From Phytoamicus setariae (GTDB lineage: Bacteria; Pseudomonadota; Alphaproteobacteria; Rhizobiales; Rhizobiaceae): 64,000 bases of DNA. Shown piece after piece: positions 33,034-42,433 of this stretch; the stretch's first letter is position 1; each line of letters starts with the position of its first letter. The translations under genes and the position numbers were made by a program. Under the pieces are notes generated by a model. That model saw only the letters and a list, made by a program, of their open reading frames with translations. It searched no databases and was not told the origin of the DNA. Where the stretch lies: NCBI RefSeq assembly GCF_016722925.1, contig NZ_JAEQNC010000019.1, positions 1-64,000 of the forward strand. Reading direction: 5' to 3'.

Positions 33034-35109
33034 GTGGCCGACCGAAATGAAAAACCTATCCATCCCCAAAGCCAGGTCGCCGGCATCGATGTCGGCGGCA
33101 CATTTACCGATCTGGTGCTGTTCGATGCCGCCAATGGCACGGTGCGGCTGGCCAAGACCCCGACAACGCTTCCCAACCAGTCCTTCGGCGTGCTCAACGC
33201 GCTCGATGCGGCCGAGGCCGACATATCCGCGCTTGACCTGATCGTGCATGGCACGACCACCACCACCAATGCCGTGCTGGAGCGCAATCTCTGCAAGACC
33301 GGCCTGATCACGACGATGGGGTTTCGCGACGTGCTGGAACTCGGCCGCCGCACCCGGCCACAGCCCTATGGCATGAAGGGCGAGTTCAGGCCGATCATTG
33401 CCCGCGACCTCAGGCTCGAAATCCCCGAGCGCATGGACGCTTCCGGCAACGTGCTGACGGCGCTCGATGAAGAGGCGCTGCGGGCGGCGTTGAAGGTCCT
33501 GATCGACAAGGATTGCGAAGCGCTGGTGATCCATTTCCTGCACGCCTATGCCAACCCGGCGCATGAACTGCGCGCCCGCGAGATCGCCGCAAATATCTGG
33601 CCGAACGGCAATATCACCATGGGCCACGCGCTGCTGTCGGAAAGCCGCGAATTCGAGCGTGGCGTCACCGCTGCGGTCAACGCCTCGGTGCAGCCGCTGT
33701 TGCGCCGCTATGTCGAGCGGCTGGCCGACCAGCTCGCCGCGCGCGGCTACAAGCACGACGTGCTTGTCATGAACGGCAATGGCGGCATGGTGTCGGCCCG
33801 GCATGTGGCTGACGAAGCGGCGAAAACCGTGATGTCCGGTCCAGCGTCGGGCGTGATGGCGGCGGCCTATACCGGCCGGCGCGCAGGCATCCCCAACCTG
33901 ATCACCTACGACATGGGCGGCACCTCGACCGATGTGGCGCTGATCCGCAATGCAGAGCCCGCCGTCTCCAACGAGATCGAAATCGAATATGCCATGCCGA
34001 TCCATGTGCCGATGGTGGATGTGCGCACCGTCGGCGCGGGCGGCGGGTCGATCGCCAAGGTGACGGCGGCGGGCCTCCTGCAGGTCGGCCCGGAAAGCGC
34101 CGGCGCATCGCCCGGCCCGATCTGCTACGGCCGTGGCGGCACCAGGCCGACGATATCGGACGCCAATCTCATCCTCGGGCGGCTCGATCCCGGCCGGCTG
34201 AATTCGGTGCCGGGCGGCATGTCGCTCGACGACATCAAGGCGATCTTCCAGAAGGAACTCGGCGACAGGCTGGGGCTCGATGCAACCGGCGCCGCCGACG
34301 CCGTGATCCGCATCGCCAATGCCCGCATGTCGGACGCGGTGCGGATGGTGTCGGTCAGCCTCGGCGAGGATCCGCGCGATTTTGCGCTGTTTGCGTTCGG
34401 CGGCGCCGGTCCGTTGCATGCAACCGCCATCGCGCGCGAACTCGGCATTCCCAAAGTGCTGGCGCCATCGCGACCGGGGATCACCAATGCGCTCGGCTGC
34501 GTGGTCGCCGACCTCCGGCACGATTTCGTCAACACCGTCAACCAGCCGCTGGCTGTTGTCGATATCGATGCGGTGCATGCGCTGTTTACCCACCAATCGG
34601 CGGAAGGCCGCCGGCTGATTGGCAAGGAAGCTGTTGCGATCAAGGAAATCCGCGAGATCTGCTCCGTCGACATGCAGTTCATCGGCCAGACTCACCTGTT
34701 GCGCGTGCCGCTGCCCGGCCCGAAGCCCACGATCGAGGACCTGCAGCAGCGCTTCGAGGAAGCCTATTTCAACCGCTTCCATGTCGAACTGAAGGAAATC
34801 CGCGCCAACCTCGTCAACGTCAACACGTCGGTGATCGGGCGGCGCGCCGAGATCGATCTTTCGCTGCTGATCGACCCGAAGGGGCGTAAGCAAGCACTTA
34901 CGGATGCGAGGACCGGCAGCCGCCGGGTCTGGTTCTCCGGCTGGCACGAAACGCCGGTCTATTGGCGCGATCATCTGCCTGGTGATGCCGTCATCGCGGG
35001 GCCGGCGATCATCGAGCAGATGGACACGACCATCCTCATCGAACCCGGCGACATCGCCAGGCAGGACCATGACGGCAACATCATCATCACGCTGGGTGGG
35101 AGTTCCTGA
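33034..35109 (+). CDS. HyuA-type hydantoinase/5-oxoprolinase, ATP-binding subunit
   Basis: ATP-dependent amide-ring hydrolase subunit, 691 residues. The actin-like ATPase fold shows the phosphate loop GIDVGGTFTDLVLF at the N-terminus, HGTTTTTNAVLERN, the second phosphate motif TYDMGGTSTDVALI and the adenosine region FAFGGAGPLHATAIAREL. Together with HyuB it would open a cyclic amide at the cost of ATP. In this setting the lactam 1,4,5,6-tetrahydro-6-oxonicotinate is an attractive substrate (inference). The GTG start has GGGGGA eight bases upstream; the earlier ATG would put the operator inside the gene. Confidence 0.85.
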   Translation: MADRNEKPIHPQSQVAGIDVGGTFTDLVLFDAANGTVRLAKTPTTLPNQSFGVLNALDAAEADISALDLIVHGTTTTTNAVLERNLCKTGLITTMGFRDVLELGRRTRPQPYGMKGEFRPIIARDLRLEIPERMDASGNVLTALDEEALRAALKVLIDKDCEALVIHFLHAYANPAHELRAREIAANIWPNGNITMGHALLSESREFERGVTAAVNASVQPLLRRYVERLADQLAARGYKHDVLVMNGNGGMVSARHVADEAAKTVMSGPASGVMAAAYTGRRAGIPNLITYDMGGTSTDVALIRNAEPAVSNEIEIEYAMPIHVPMVDVRTVGAGGGSIAKVTAAGLLQVGPESAGASPGPICYGRGGTRPTISDANLILGRLDPGRLNSVPGGMSLDDIKAIFQKELGDRLGLDATGAADAVIRIANARMSDAVRMVSVSLGEDPRDFALFAFGGAGPLHATAIARELGIPKVLAPSRPGITNALGCVVADLRHDFVNTVNQPLAVVDIDAVHALFTHQSAEGRRLIGKEAVAIKEIREICSVDMQFIGQTHLLRVPLPGPKPTIEDLQQRFEEAYFNRFHVELKEIRANLVNVNTSVIGRRAEIDLSLLIDPKGRKQALTDARTGSRRVWFSGWHETPVYWRDHLPGDAVIAGPAIIEQMDTTILIEPGDIARQDHDGNIIITLGGSS

Positions 35110-35148
35110 AATGTCAGGGCGCAATCCGGGCAGATGGCGAACGACAGA

Positions 35149-35296
35149 CTCCCTCTTCTCCCCAGCGGGGAGAAGGTGGCCCGAAGGGCCGGATGAGGGG
35201 GAGCGCGAAGCGCCAAAACAGTCAAGGCGGAGCCAGAAAGCCCCCTCATCGCCTCGCATTCGCTCGGCACTTCTCCCCGAGTGGAGAAGAGGGAGA
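35149..35296. repeat. RIME-like pair of inverted palindromic units between hyuA and hyuB
   Basis: A unit starting CTCCCTCTTCTCCCC (35149) and ending GATGAGGGGGA is followed, about 40 bases later, by an inverted related unit (CCCCCTCATCG ... GGAGAAGAGGGAG, ending about 35296). Each unit contains its own hairpin (CTTCTCCCC/GGGGAGAAG). This is the make-up of the rhizobial intergenic mosaic elements. It separates two genes of one operon without obvious loss of either. Confidence 0.75.
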
Positions 35297-35364
35297 AAAA
35301 CGTTCTCACCGCATTTTCTCATATGCGACAACCCTCCCACTGAGGGCAGATCAGGAGGCACTGC

Positions 35365-37101
35365 ATGACCCTCGACCCGATCACGCTTTCGGTCATCCAG
35401 TCCGGCCTGCAGCAGGTCTGCGACGAGATGGACCTGTCGTTCTCGCGCGCCGCCTTCTCGCCCGTCATCGCCGAGGCCAACGACCGTTCGGACGGCATCT
35501 ATTCCGCCGTCGACGGGGCGCTGATCGCGCAAGGCTCGACCGGCCTGCCGGTCTTCGTCGGCACGATGCAATATTCCACCCGGGTGCTGATCGAGATGAT
35601 CGCCGCCGGCAAGGCAGCCGCCCCCAAGCCGGGCGACATCTACATCGTCAACGATCCCTATCTCGGCGGCACGCATCTGATGGATGTGCGCTTTGCCATG
35701 CCCGTCTATCGCAACGGCGAGATCTTCTGCTGGTTGTCCAACACCGGCCACTGGCCTGATACCGGCGGGGCGGTGCCGGGCGGCTTTTCGGCGTCGGCGA
35801 CCTCCGTCGAGCAGGAAGGGCTGCGCCTGCCTCCCGTGCGGCTGTTCAAGCAAGGCGTGCTCGACGACGAAATCTACGCCATCATCTGCTCCAATATCCG
35901 CGTGGCCGACCAGCGCATCGGCGACGTCAAGGCGCAGGCTGCGGCACTGCTGGTGGGTGAAAAGCGGCTGACGCGAATTCTCGACCGTTACGGCGACACC
36001 ACCGTCAAGGAAGCGATCGAGGAACTGCGCAAGCGGGCGAGCGCGCAGATGCGCGCCAACTGCAAGCTCATCCCCGATGGCACCTACAGGTCCATTGCCT
36101 ATGTCGACAGCGACGGGGTGGTCAACGAGCCGCTGGAAATCCGGCTGGCGATCCATGCCAAGGACGGCCTGCTCGATTTCGATTTCACCGGGTCGTCGAA
36201 ACCCTGCATCGGGCCGATGAATTCGGTGCTGGCGACGACCTTGTCTTCCGTCTATCTCGCCATGCGCCACATCTTCCCCGACGTGCCGATCAGCGCCGGG
36301 GCCTTCGAACCGCTCAGGGTCAAGCGCCCGGAAGGCACGTTTCTCGATGCGCAATATCCGCGCCCGGTGTCGGGCTGCGCCGCCGAGGTCAGCCAGCGGA
36401 TCGCCGAAGCGGTGTTTTCCGCGCTGGTCGAAGCCCTGCCCGACCGCGTCACGGCGGCTCCGGCGGGAAGCTCCGGCAATTTCGCGCTCGGCGGCCATGA
36501 CCCGGAGCGCAACCGCGGCTTCGTCATGTACCAGATTTCCGGCGGCGGTTATGGCGGCAATGCCGACCATGACGGGCTGGCCAACGGCTGCTCGACCATC
36601 GGCATTTCCAAGGCCCCGCCGGTGGAAATCATGGAGCAGCAATTTCCCGTGCTCTATCATCGCTATGCGCTGCGCGAAGGTTCCGGTGGCGCCGGCCGCC
36701 ATCGCGGCGGTTTTGGGCTGGATTACGAGGTCGAGCTTCGTCGCGGCGAGGCGACCGCGAGTTTCGTCATGGACCACGGCCGCTTCGGCCCGCCCGGCGC
36801 GCTCGGCGGCAAGGACGGCCAGCCGAACTCGGTGCGGATTTTCAAGGACGGCGAGACGATCGTGCCGGAACACCTCTCCAAGGCACAGGACATTCCGCTG
36901 AGACCCGGCGACCGGGTACGCGTCGGCACCCCCGGCGGCGGCGGCTATGGCGATCCGATGACGCGTGATCCCACGGCCGTAGCCGAGGATGTCCGGCTGG
37001 AACGCTATTCGGCTGAGGAGGCAAAGGCGCTGTTCGGGGTGGTGATCGGGGTCGATGGGACGGTGGATGAGACGGGGACGGAGGGGTTGCGGGGAAGGTA
37101 G
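35365..37101 (+). CDS. HyuB-type hydantoinase/5-oxoprolinase subunit
   Basis: Partner of HyuA, 578 residues, the usual length. Landmarks are the N-terminal DPITLSVIQSGLQQVCDEMD, SPVIAEANDRSDGIY, the GDIYIVNDPYLGGTHLMDV block, the FDFTGSSKPCIGPMNS segment and the glycine-rich SGGGYGGNADHDG. The C-terminus (GDRVRVGTPGGGGYGDP) is complete. A good ribosome site (AGGAGG) precedes the ATG. HyuA and HyuB together form the ATP-dependent ring-opening enzyme. Confidence 0.85.
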   Translation: MTLDPITLSVIQSGLQQVCDEMDLSFSRAAFSPVIAEANDRSDGIYSAVDGALIAQGSTGLPVFVGTMQYSTRVLIEMIAAGKAAAPKPGDIYIVNDPYLGGTHLMDVRFAMPVYRNGEIFCWLSNTGHWPDTGGAVPGGFSASATSVEQEGLRLPPVRLFKQGVLDDEIYAIICSNIRVADQRIGDVKAQAAALLVGEKRLTRILDRYGDTTVKEAIEELRKRASAQMRANCKLIPDGTYRSIAYVDSDGVVNEPLEIRLAIHAKDGLLDFDFTGSSKPCIGPMNSVLATTLSSVYLAMRHIFPDVPISAGAFEPLRVKRPEGTFLDAQYPRPVSGCAAEVSQRIAEAVFSALVEALPDRVTAAPAGSSGNFALGGHDPERNRGFVMYQISGGGYGGNADHDGLANGCSTIGISKAPPVEIMEQQFPVLYHRYALREGSGGAGRHRGGFGLDYEVELRRGEATASFVMDHGRFGPPGALGGKDGQPNSVRIFKDGETIVPEHLSKAQDIPLRPGDRVRVGTPGGGGYGDPMTRDPTAVAEDVRLERYSAEEAKALFGVVIGVDGTVDETGTEGLRGR

Positions 37102-37185
37102 CCCGATCAAGGATAATCGCAGCCGGAACAGCCCCTCCCCGCAAGGTCGGGGCGATCACCTATGAACCTGAGCGGTGGCAGCAAG

Positions 37186-37242
37186 CTCCCTCTTCTCCCC
37201 AGCGGGGAGAAGTGCCAAGCGGACGCGAGGTGATGAGGGGGA
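37186..37242. repeat. RIME-like palindromic unit, single copy
   Basis: CTCCCTCTTCTCCCC (37186-37200) continues with AGCGGGGAGAAGTGCCAAGC and ends TGATGAGGGGGA. It matches the second unit of the element between hyuA and hyuB, in the opposite orientation. It lies in the 265-base gap between hyuB and the cupin gene, where I see no other gene. Confidence 0.7.
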
Positions 37243-37366
37243 TCCGATGGCGGAACGGAGGCCATCGTAAGGGAGGTGGAGAGCGCGGGGAGGCGGGGGA
37301 GGAAGATTCCGGTATTGGGTGGAAAGCAGACTCTCGGCAGCAGCGCCGACAGCGTGCCCAGACGGA

Positions 37367-37756
37367 CTATGCGGGAGGCAAATCGAGGCCGTTCGGTAGT
37401 GAGATCCAGATGACAGTTTGCGCCTCTGCGGAATGGCGTGACAGATGGCCCTTGCCGTGTGTGTCCTCCACTAACACGAAGCTACCCGCCTGAACGTGGC
37501 GCACCTCTCCGTCACTCGTCTCGTATTCAACCGAACCATCCAGCCTGACCGTAAGCACCGGCTCCGGGACCGTATGCCAAGCAACCTCGCGCATGCCCGC
37601 CGGGATGCGGGAGAGGCGGACGCGGGACGCCTGATAACTGGCCGAAACCTCGAACGGCACGGCATCGGGGTGCACCGACCTCTTCGTCGTCGGCAACTCG
37701 ACTTCGTCGAAATGCGACTCGCCATCCGGGGTGGCATAGATGCGCAGGCACTTCAT
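37367..37756 (-). CDS. Cupin-domain protein
   Basis: Small single-cupin protein of 129 residues. The first cupin motif is degenerate (REVAWHTVPEPVLTVRLDGSVEYE) and the second reads VQAGSFVLVEDTHGKGHLSRH, keeping His residues that could bind a metal. The start MKCLRIYATPDG has AAGGAG nine bases upstream; an ATG nine codons earlier lacks a site. Role unknown; it lies between hyuB and kup, convergent with hyuB. Confidence 0.7.
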   Translation of the reverse strand: MKCLRIYATPDGESHFDEVELPTTKRSVHPDAVPFEVSASYQASRVRLSRIPAGMREVAWHTVPEPVLTVRLDGSVEYETSDGEVRHVQAGSFVLVEDTHGKGHLSRHSAEAQTVIWISLPNGLDLPPA

Positions 37757-38104
37757 TTCGGCTGACTCCTTCTGGTTCGCCATACTGAAACAAAACCATG
37801 CCTACCATGAAGGAAGCGGGTAACACCACGGGTCTGTTGCGAGAGTCCGGTGTGGGCGGATGCACGGCATGTCCAGCTAGTTTCTCAACGATTTCGGCCG
37901 GTAGAAGCCATTGAACTTGGAGTGGATTCAAATTCCGGGACATCGTTCGCCCTTCGCCCAGCGGGCCCAATGACGATCCTTATGGAATCTTTATATCGCA
38001 GCACCCGATGACACATAGAATTCTTATGCGATCTCGGATAGCGCACAGGTATATGCTTTGAAATGCGTCGTGCAAAACCGTGCGAAGCCTTCAGGGGAGA
38101 GCCT
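37757..38104. other. Intergenic region between the cupin and kup genes
   Basis: The 3' part (about 37970-38060) is clearly AT-rich compared with its surroundings (ATCCTTATGGAATCTTTATAT and nearby AATTCTTATGCG) and should hold the kup promoter. A frame on the complement strand that spans this gap and the cupin gene resembles nothing I know and is not called. Confidence 0.35.
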
Positions 38105-40012
38105 TTGACCGATAAAGCTTCCAGCGTTTACGGTGCTCGCCATATGTCGACGAAGGAACTGCTAACTCTTTCGCTTGGCTCAATCGGCGTGGTGTATGGC
38201 GACATCGGCACAAGTCCGCTCTACGCCTTTCGAGAAGCCTTGCGCCCCGTGGCATCTGACGGCATCGCTGATTTCGAGGTAATCGGCCTGGTGTCACTGA
38301 TGCTTTGGACGCTGACTGTCATCGTCACCATCAAGTATGTGTCTTTCTTGTTGAGGGCGGATAACAATGGCGAAGGCGGGACTCTCGCGCTGCTTGCGCT
38401 GCTATCCAAGCAAGTCGGCGAAAAACGCCGAGACTTCCTGCTGGCCCTGGGCCTGGTCGGGGCAGCCTTGTTCCTTGGCGATGCGATGATCACCCCAGCC
38501 CTGTCGATCCTCTCCGCTGTCGAAGGCTTGAAACTGGTCGCGCCTGACCTTTCGCAATTCGTCATCCCAATTTCGGTCGCAATCCTTGTTGCGCTGTTTG
38601 TCGTGCAAGCGAGGGGCACGGGGGCAGTGGCAAAAGCCTTCGGGCCGATCACACTTGTCTGGTTTATCGTCATGGCGCTGGGCGGCGTCATCCATATCTC
38701 AGACGACCTCAGCATTTTTGCCGCCATCAATCCGTGGCATGCCGTCTGGTTTGTGTTCCACGGCGGATGGGCGGGATTTGTGGTGCTTGGCGCGGTTTTC
38801 CTGACGGTGACCGGTGCGGAGGCCTTGTATGCCGATCTCGGACATTTCGGGCGTCGTTCAATTCAATGGGCGTGGTTCGTGGTCGTGTTTCCCGCTCTGA
38901 CGCTGAACTACCTTGGGCAAGGGGCATTCATTCTCAAGAACCCGGCAGCGGCAAGTGACCCGTTCTTCCTGATGTTTCCCAAGCTGGCGGTTCTGCCAGT
39001 CGTGATACTGGCGACAGCAGCCACGATCATCGCCAGTCAAGCGGTTATCACAGGGGCGTTTTCAATGACCCAGCAGGCCATGCACCTGGGCTTCCTGCCT
39101 CGAATGCAGGTGGACATCACATCGGCCGCGAATACCGGTCAGATTTACCTGCCGGGAATCAACAAAGTTCTGCTCTTCGGCGTCATGCTTCTGGTCCTGA
39201 TATTTCAGACGTCCGAATCCCTTGCGACTGCCTACGGAATTTCGGTGACGGGGGCTATGGTGGTCACCACCATCATGTTCTTCGATTTCCTCCGCTTTCA
39301 CAAAAGGTGGTCTACGACTGCGAGCCTGCTTGTCGTCCTCCCGCTCGTCGCGTTGGAGCTGGTTTTTCTTTCGTCCAATCTTCTCAAGATTCATGACGGT
39401 GGTTATGTCCCGATCCTGATAGCCGGATTGACCGTAGTCGTCATGTGGACATGGCGTCGGGGAGCTGCAATCCTCGTCGCGAAAGCAAAACGCGACCACA
39501 TTCCCCTGCAAGGCTTTATCGCGTCGATATCGCGCAAGGGTGCCCATGCGGTGAACCGCGTCCCCGGCACAGCGGTTTTTCTGACCTCGCGACCCGATGC
39601 CACTCCGCCGGCACTTCTTCACAATCTCAAGCACAACCACGCCCTGCATGAAGCAAACGTGATACTGACGGTGCGCACCGAGGATGTTCCGACAGTGCCG
39701 CCTGATGAACGCGGGCACTTCGAAGCTCTTTCCGACGGTTTTTCGATCGTAACGCTACGATTCGGCTTCATGGAAGAGCCGAATATCAATCAGGCATTGG
39801 GAGGACTGCGGAAAGAAGGTTTCAAGTTCGATATCATGACGACGTCTTTTTACCTCGGCCGCAGGAAAATCATCTCCGATCCGAATTCCGGCATGCCCGG
39901 ATGGCAGGACCGACTGTTCATCACAATGGCCTCCGCCGCTGCTGATCCGTCCGACTATTTCGAACTGCCCGCAAACCGTGTAGTCGAGATGGGTGCGCAA
40001 GTTTCTGTTTGA
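38105..40012 (+). CDS. kup: Kup-family low-affinity potassium transporter
   Basis: Inner-membrane K+/H+ symporter of about 635 residues. The N-terminal block [25 protein letters not shown] is the Kup signature, about twelve hydrophobic helices follow, and a cytoplasmic C-terminal domain of about 180 residues completes it ([28 protein letters not shown]). A TTG start is proposed because AGGGGAG lies four to five bases upstream; ATG codons at 38063 and 38144 are in frame too. It shows no functional tie to its neighbours. Confidence 0.9.
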   Translation: MTDKASSVYGARHMSTKELLTLSLGSIGVVYGDIGTSPLYAFREALRPVASDGIADFEVIGLVSLMLWTLTVIVTIKYVSFLLRADNNGEGGTLALLALLSKQVGEKRRDFLLALGLVGAALFLGDAMITPALSILSAVEGLKLVAPDLSQFVIPISVAILVALFVVQARGTGAVAKAFGPITLVWFIVMALGGVIHISDDLSIFAAINPWHAVWFVFHGGWAGFVVLGAVFLTVTGAEALYADLGHFGRRSIQWAWFVVVFPALTLNYLGQGAFILKNPAAASDPFFLMFPKLAVLPVVILATAATIIASQAVITGAFSMTQQAMHLGFLPRMQVDITSAANTGQIYLPGINKVLLFGVMLLVLIFQTSESLATAYGISVTGAMVVTTIMFFDFLRFHKRWSTTASLLVVLPLVALELVFLSSNLLKIHDGGYVPILIAGLTVVVMWTWRRGAAILVAKAKRDHIPLQGFIASISRKGAHAVNRVPGTAVFLTSRPDATPPALLHNLKHNHALHEANVILTVRTEDVPTVPPDERGHFEALSDGFSIVTLRFGFMEEPNINQALGGLRKEGFKFDIMTTSFYLGRRKIISDPNSGMPGWQDRLFITMASAAADPSDYFELPANRVVEMGAQVSV

Positions 40013-40153
40013 GCGCCCCGCTTCCTTCACTTGCGGCCGAGCGTCGACAACGGGGAACGCCAAGACGCAAGCCAACGGGATTGCTGTGACACGCACAGGA
40101 ATGAGGGTGGTTCGGAGATTCCCAAGGTAAGCCGATCCATCCACATACAGAAA

Positions 40154-40181
40154 AGCCGGACCGACATTCGTCGACCCGGCT
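40154..40181 (-). terminator. Terminator of gcdH
   Basis: Read on the complement strand, AGCCGG-GTCGAC, a GAAT loop and GTCGGT-CCGGCT form a 12-base stem with two G-U pairs, followed by TTTTC. It lies 25 bases beyond the gcdH stop and matches a rho-independent terminator. Confidence 0.8.
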
Positions 40182-40205
40182 CCATAATTTACCCGGCTAA
40201 TTCTC

Positions 40206-41393
40206 TCAGAAGAACGCCTGAATACCCGTCTGCGCCCGACCCAGGATCAGCGCGTGGACGTCGTGGGTGCCCTCGTAGGTGTTGACCGTTTCGAGGTTCT
40301 GCGCGTGGCGCATGACGTGGTATTCGACCTGGATGCCGTTGCCGCCGTGCATGTCGCGGGCCTGGCGGGCGATGTCGAGCGCCTTGCCGCAATTGTTGCG
40401 CTTCATGATCGAGATCATTTCCGGCGCGAACTTGTGCTCGTCCATCAGGCGGCCGACGCGAAGCGAGCCCTGCAGGCCAAGCGTGATTTCCGTCTGCATG
40501 TCGGCGAGCTTCTTCTGGAACAGCTGGGTGCCGGCGAGCGGCTTGCCGAACTGGATGCGGTCGAGGCCGTACTGGCGGGCACGGAACCAGCAATCCTCGG
40601 CCGCGCCGAGCACGCCCCAGGAAATGCCGTAGCGGGCGCGGTTGAGGCAGCCGAACGGGCCGGCAAGACCGGAGACACCCGGCAGCAGCGCATCTTCGCC
40701 GACTTCGACACCGTCCATGACGATTTCGCCGGTGATCGAGGCGCGCAGCGACAGCTTGCCGCCGATCTTCGGTGCCGAAAGACCCTTCATGCCCTTTTCG
40801 AGGATGAAGCCGCGGATCTTGCCGTCATGCGCTTCGGACTTTGCCCAGACGATGAACACGTCGGCGATCGGGGCATTGGAGATCCACATCTTGGAGCCGC
40901 GCAGGCGATAACCGCCCTCAATTTTTTCCGCGCGGGTCTTCATGCCACCCGGATCGGAACCGGCATCCGGCTCGGTCAGGCCGAAGCAGCCGATCAGCTC
41001 GCCGGAAACGAGGCCGGGAAGATACTTGTCCTTCTGCTCTTCCGAGCCATAGGCATAGATCGGGTACATGACAAGCGAGGACTGCACGCTCATCATCGAA
41101 CGGTAGCCGCTATCGATGCGCTCGACTTCGCGGGCGACGAGGCCGTAGGCGACGTAATTGGCATTGGCCGCGCCGTACTTTTCCGGCAGCGTCACGCCGA
41201 GCAGGCCGGCCTTGCCCATGGCACGGAAGAGTTCCGGATCGGTGTGCTCGTTGAGATAGGCTTCGTTGACGCGCGGCAGCAGCTCGGCTTCGGCGAAGGC
41301 TGCGGCGGAATCGCGGATCATCCGCTCTTCTTCGGAAAGCTGGTCATCCAGCAGGAAGGGGTCGTTCCAGGTAAAGGGGGCTGGCTTGCTCAC
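40206..41393 (-). CDS. gcdH: Glutaryl-CoA dehydrogenase
   Basis: Flavoprotein that oxidises and decarboxylates glutaryl-CoA to crotonyl-CoA, passing electrons to ETF. The 395-residue protein matches GcdH throughout: an N-terminal [68 protein letters not shown] and the C-terminal [20 protein letters not shown] with the catalytic Glu. It is divergent from a LysR regulator, the normal gcdH arrangement. It serves lysine and tryptophan breakdown, and could also take glutarate produced by a ring-reducing nicotinate route (inference from neighbourhood). Confidence 0.95.
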   Translation of the reverse strand: MSKPAPFTWNDPFLLDDQLSEEERMIRDSAAAFAEAELLPRVNEAYLNEHTDPELFRAMGKAGLLGVTLPEKYGAANANYVAYGLVAREVERIDSGYRSMMSVQSSLVMYPIYAYGSEEQKDKYLPGLVSGELIGCFGLTEPDAGSDPGGMKTRAEKIEGGYRLRGSKMWISNAPIADVFIVWAKSEAHDGKIRGFILEKGMKGLSAPKIGGKLSLRASITGEIVMDGVEVGEDALLPGVSGLAGPFGCLNRARYGISWGVLGAAEDCWFRARQYGLDRIQFGKPLAGTQLFQKKLADMQTEITLGLQGSLRVGRLMDEHKFAPEMISIMKRNNCGKALDIARQARDMHGGNGIQVEYHVMRHAQNLETVNTYEGTHDVHALILGRAQTGIQAFF

Positions 41394-41463
41394 AGGGCGG
41401 CTCCTCTAGAAAAAAATCTGCTGAACTTATGGACCCGTCCCGCTGTCGAGACAAACCATATTT

Positions 41464-41481
41464 ACTCATAGAGATATGAGT
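41464..41481. promoter_or_regulatory. Palindromic operator between gcdH and its LysR regulator
   Basis: ACTCATA (41464-41470) and TATGAGT (41475-41481) are a perfect 7-base inverted repeat around GAGA, in an AT-rich patch between the two divergent starts. The size and position fit a LysR-type binding site. Confidence 0.55.
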
Positions 41482-41495
41482 TATAGTAATAGCGC

Positions 41496-42428
41496 ATGAC
41501 ATCCATGCAACGCCGACTGCTTCCCTCCACCAGCGCCCTGACCGCCTTCGACGCGGTGGCGCGAACCGGCAGCTTTTCGGCTGCAGCGCAAGAACTGTCG
41601 CTGACGCAGGGCGCGATCAGCCGCCAGATCGCGCTGCTCGAAGAGCAGCTCGGCGCAAAACTGTTCGACCGCAACAGCCGCGGCGTGACGCTGACCGATA
41701 CCGGGCGGGTCTATGCGGCGGGCATTGCGGAGGTGATCCACAAGATCCGGACGCTGTCCTTCGAAGCCATGGCGGCGGGCCGCGAAAACGCGCTCAGCCT
41801 CGCCATCCCGCCGACCTTCGGCACCCGTTGGCTGATGCCGCGCATCCCGGGCTTCGTCAAGGCCAACCCGAACATCATCATCAATTTTGCCACCCGCATC
41901 GGCCGGGTCGATTTCGAGGCCGAGGGGCTGGACGCGGCAATCCATATCGGACGTCCCGACTGGCCGGATGCCGATTGCAAGCTGATGATGCATGAAATGG
42001 TCGCACCGGTGTGCAGCCCGGATTTCCTCAAAACCCACCCGGTCGCCCGGCCCGAGCGGCTGCTGTCGCTGCCGCTGATCGAGATGGCCTCGCGGCCGGG
42101 CGCCTGGGAACATTGGTTCGCCAGTCTTTCCATCGAGGCCAGGCTTTCGGGGGGCATGCGCTTCGAGCAATTCTCGAATGTCGCCCAGGCCTGCATCGCA
42201 GGGTTGGGTGTGGCGCTCATGCCATTATTTCTGATCACATCGGAGCTGCAGATCGGCCGGCTGGTGCTTGCCTATGACCACCCGGTGCAGAGCCTCAGCG
42301 CCTATTATCTGGTGCGGCCGCAACGCAAGGTCAGCTACCCCCCGGTCGTAGCCTTCTCCGAATGGCTGATGGCCGAGGTCGCCACCTTCGAGAGCGAAGC
42401 CGCAGGCGACAGCGTCATCGCCTGGTAG
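41496..42428 (+). CDS. LysR-family regulator (GcvA-like), likely regulator of gcdH
   Basis: Transcription factor of 310 residues. The N-terminal helix-turn-helix is FDAVARTGSFSAAAQELSLTQGAISRQIALLEEQLGAKLF (about 18-58), followed by a GcvA-type effector domain (GTRWLMPRIPGF ... GLGVALMP). Its position, divergent from gcdH with a shared palindrome, is that of the GcdR regulators, which respond to glutarate or glutaryl-CoA in other proteobacteria. An ATG three codons later is an alternative start. Confidence 0.9.
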   Translation: MTSMQRRLLPSTSALTAFDAVARTGSFSAAAQELSLTQGAISRQIALLEEQLGAKLFDRNSRGVTLTDTGRVYAAGIAEVIHKIRTLSFEAMAAGRENALSLAIPPTFGTRWLMPRIPGFVKANPNIIINFATRIGRVDFEAEGLDAAIHIGRPDWPDADCKLMMHEMVAPVCSPDFLKTHPVARPERLLSLPLIEMASRPGAWEHWFASLSIEARLSGGMRFEQFSNVAQACIAGLGVALMPLFLITSELQIGRLVLAYDHPVQSLSAYYLVRPQRKVSYPPVVAFSEWLMAEVATFESEAAGDSVIAW

Positions 42429-42433
42429 GCGGT

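Noticed and set aside
32716-37110. A 1464-codon open frame on the complement strand across hyuA and hyuB
   Set aside because: It is rich in His, Arg, Asp and Gly with no domain resemblance, and mirrors two well-supported genes in the frame that high third-position G+C keeps open. It also crosses a repeat element and several hairpins.
37527-37970. A 147-codon complement-strand frame overlapping the cupin gene and reaching into the kup upstream region
   Set aside because: It overlaps the better supported cupin gene in another frame. Its N-terminal part outside the cupin (starting MSRNLNPLQVQW) is not recognised and could at most be a remnant.
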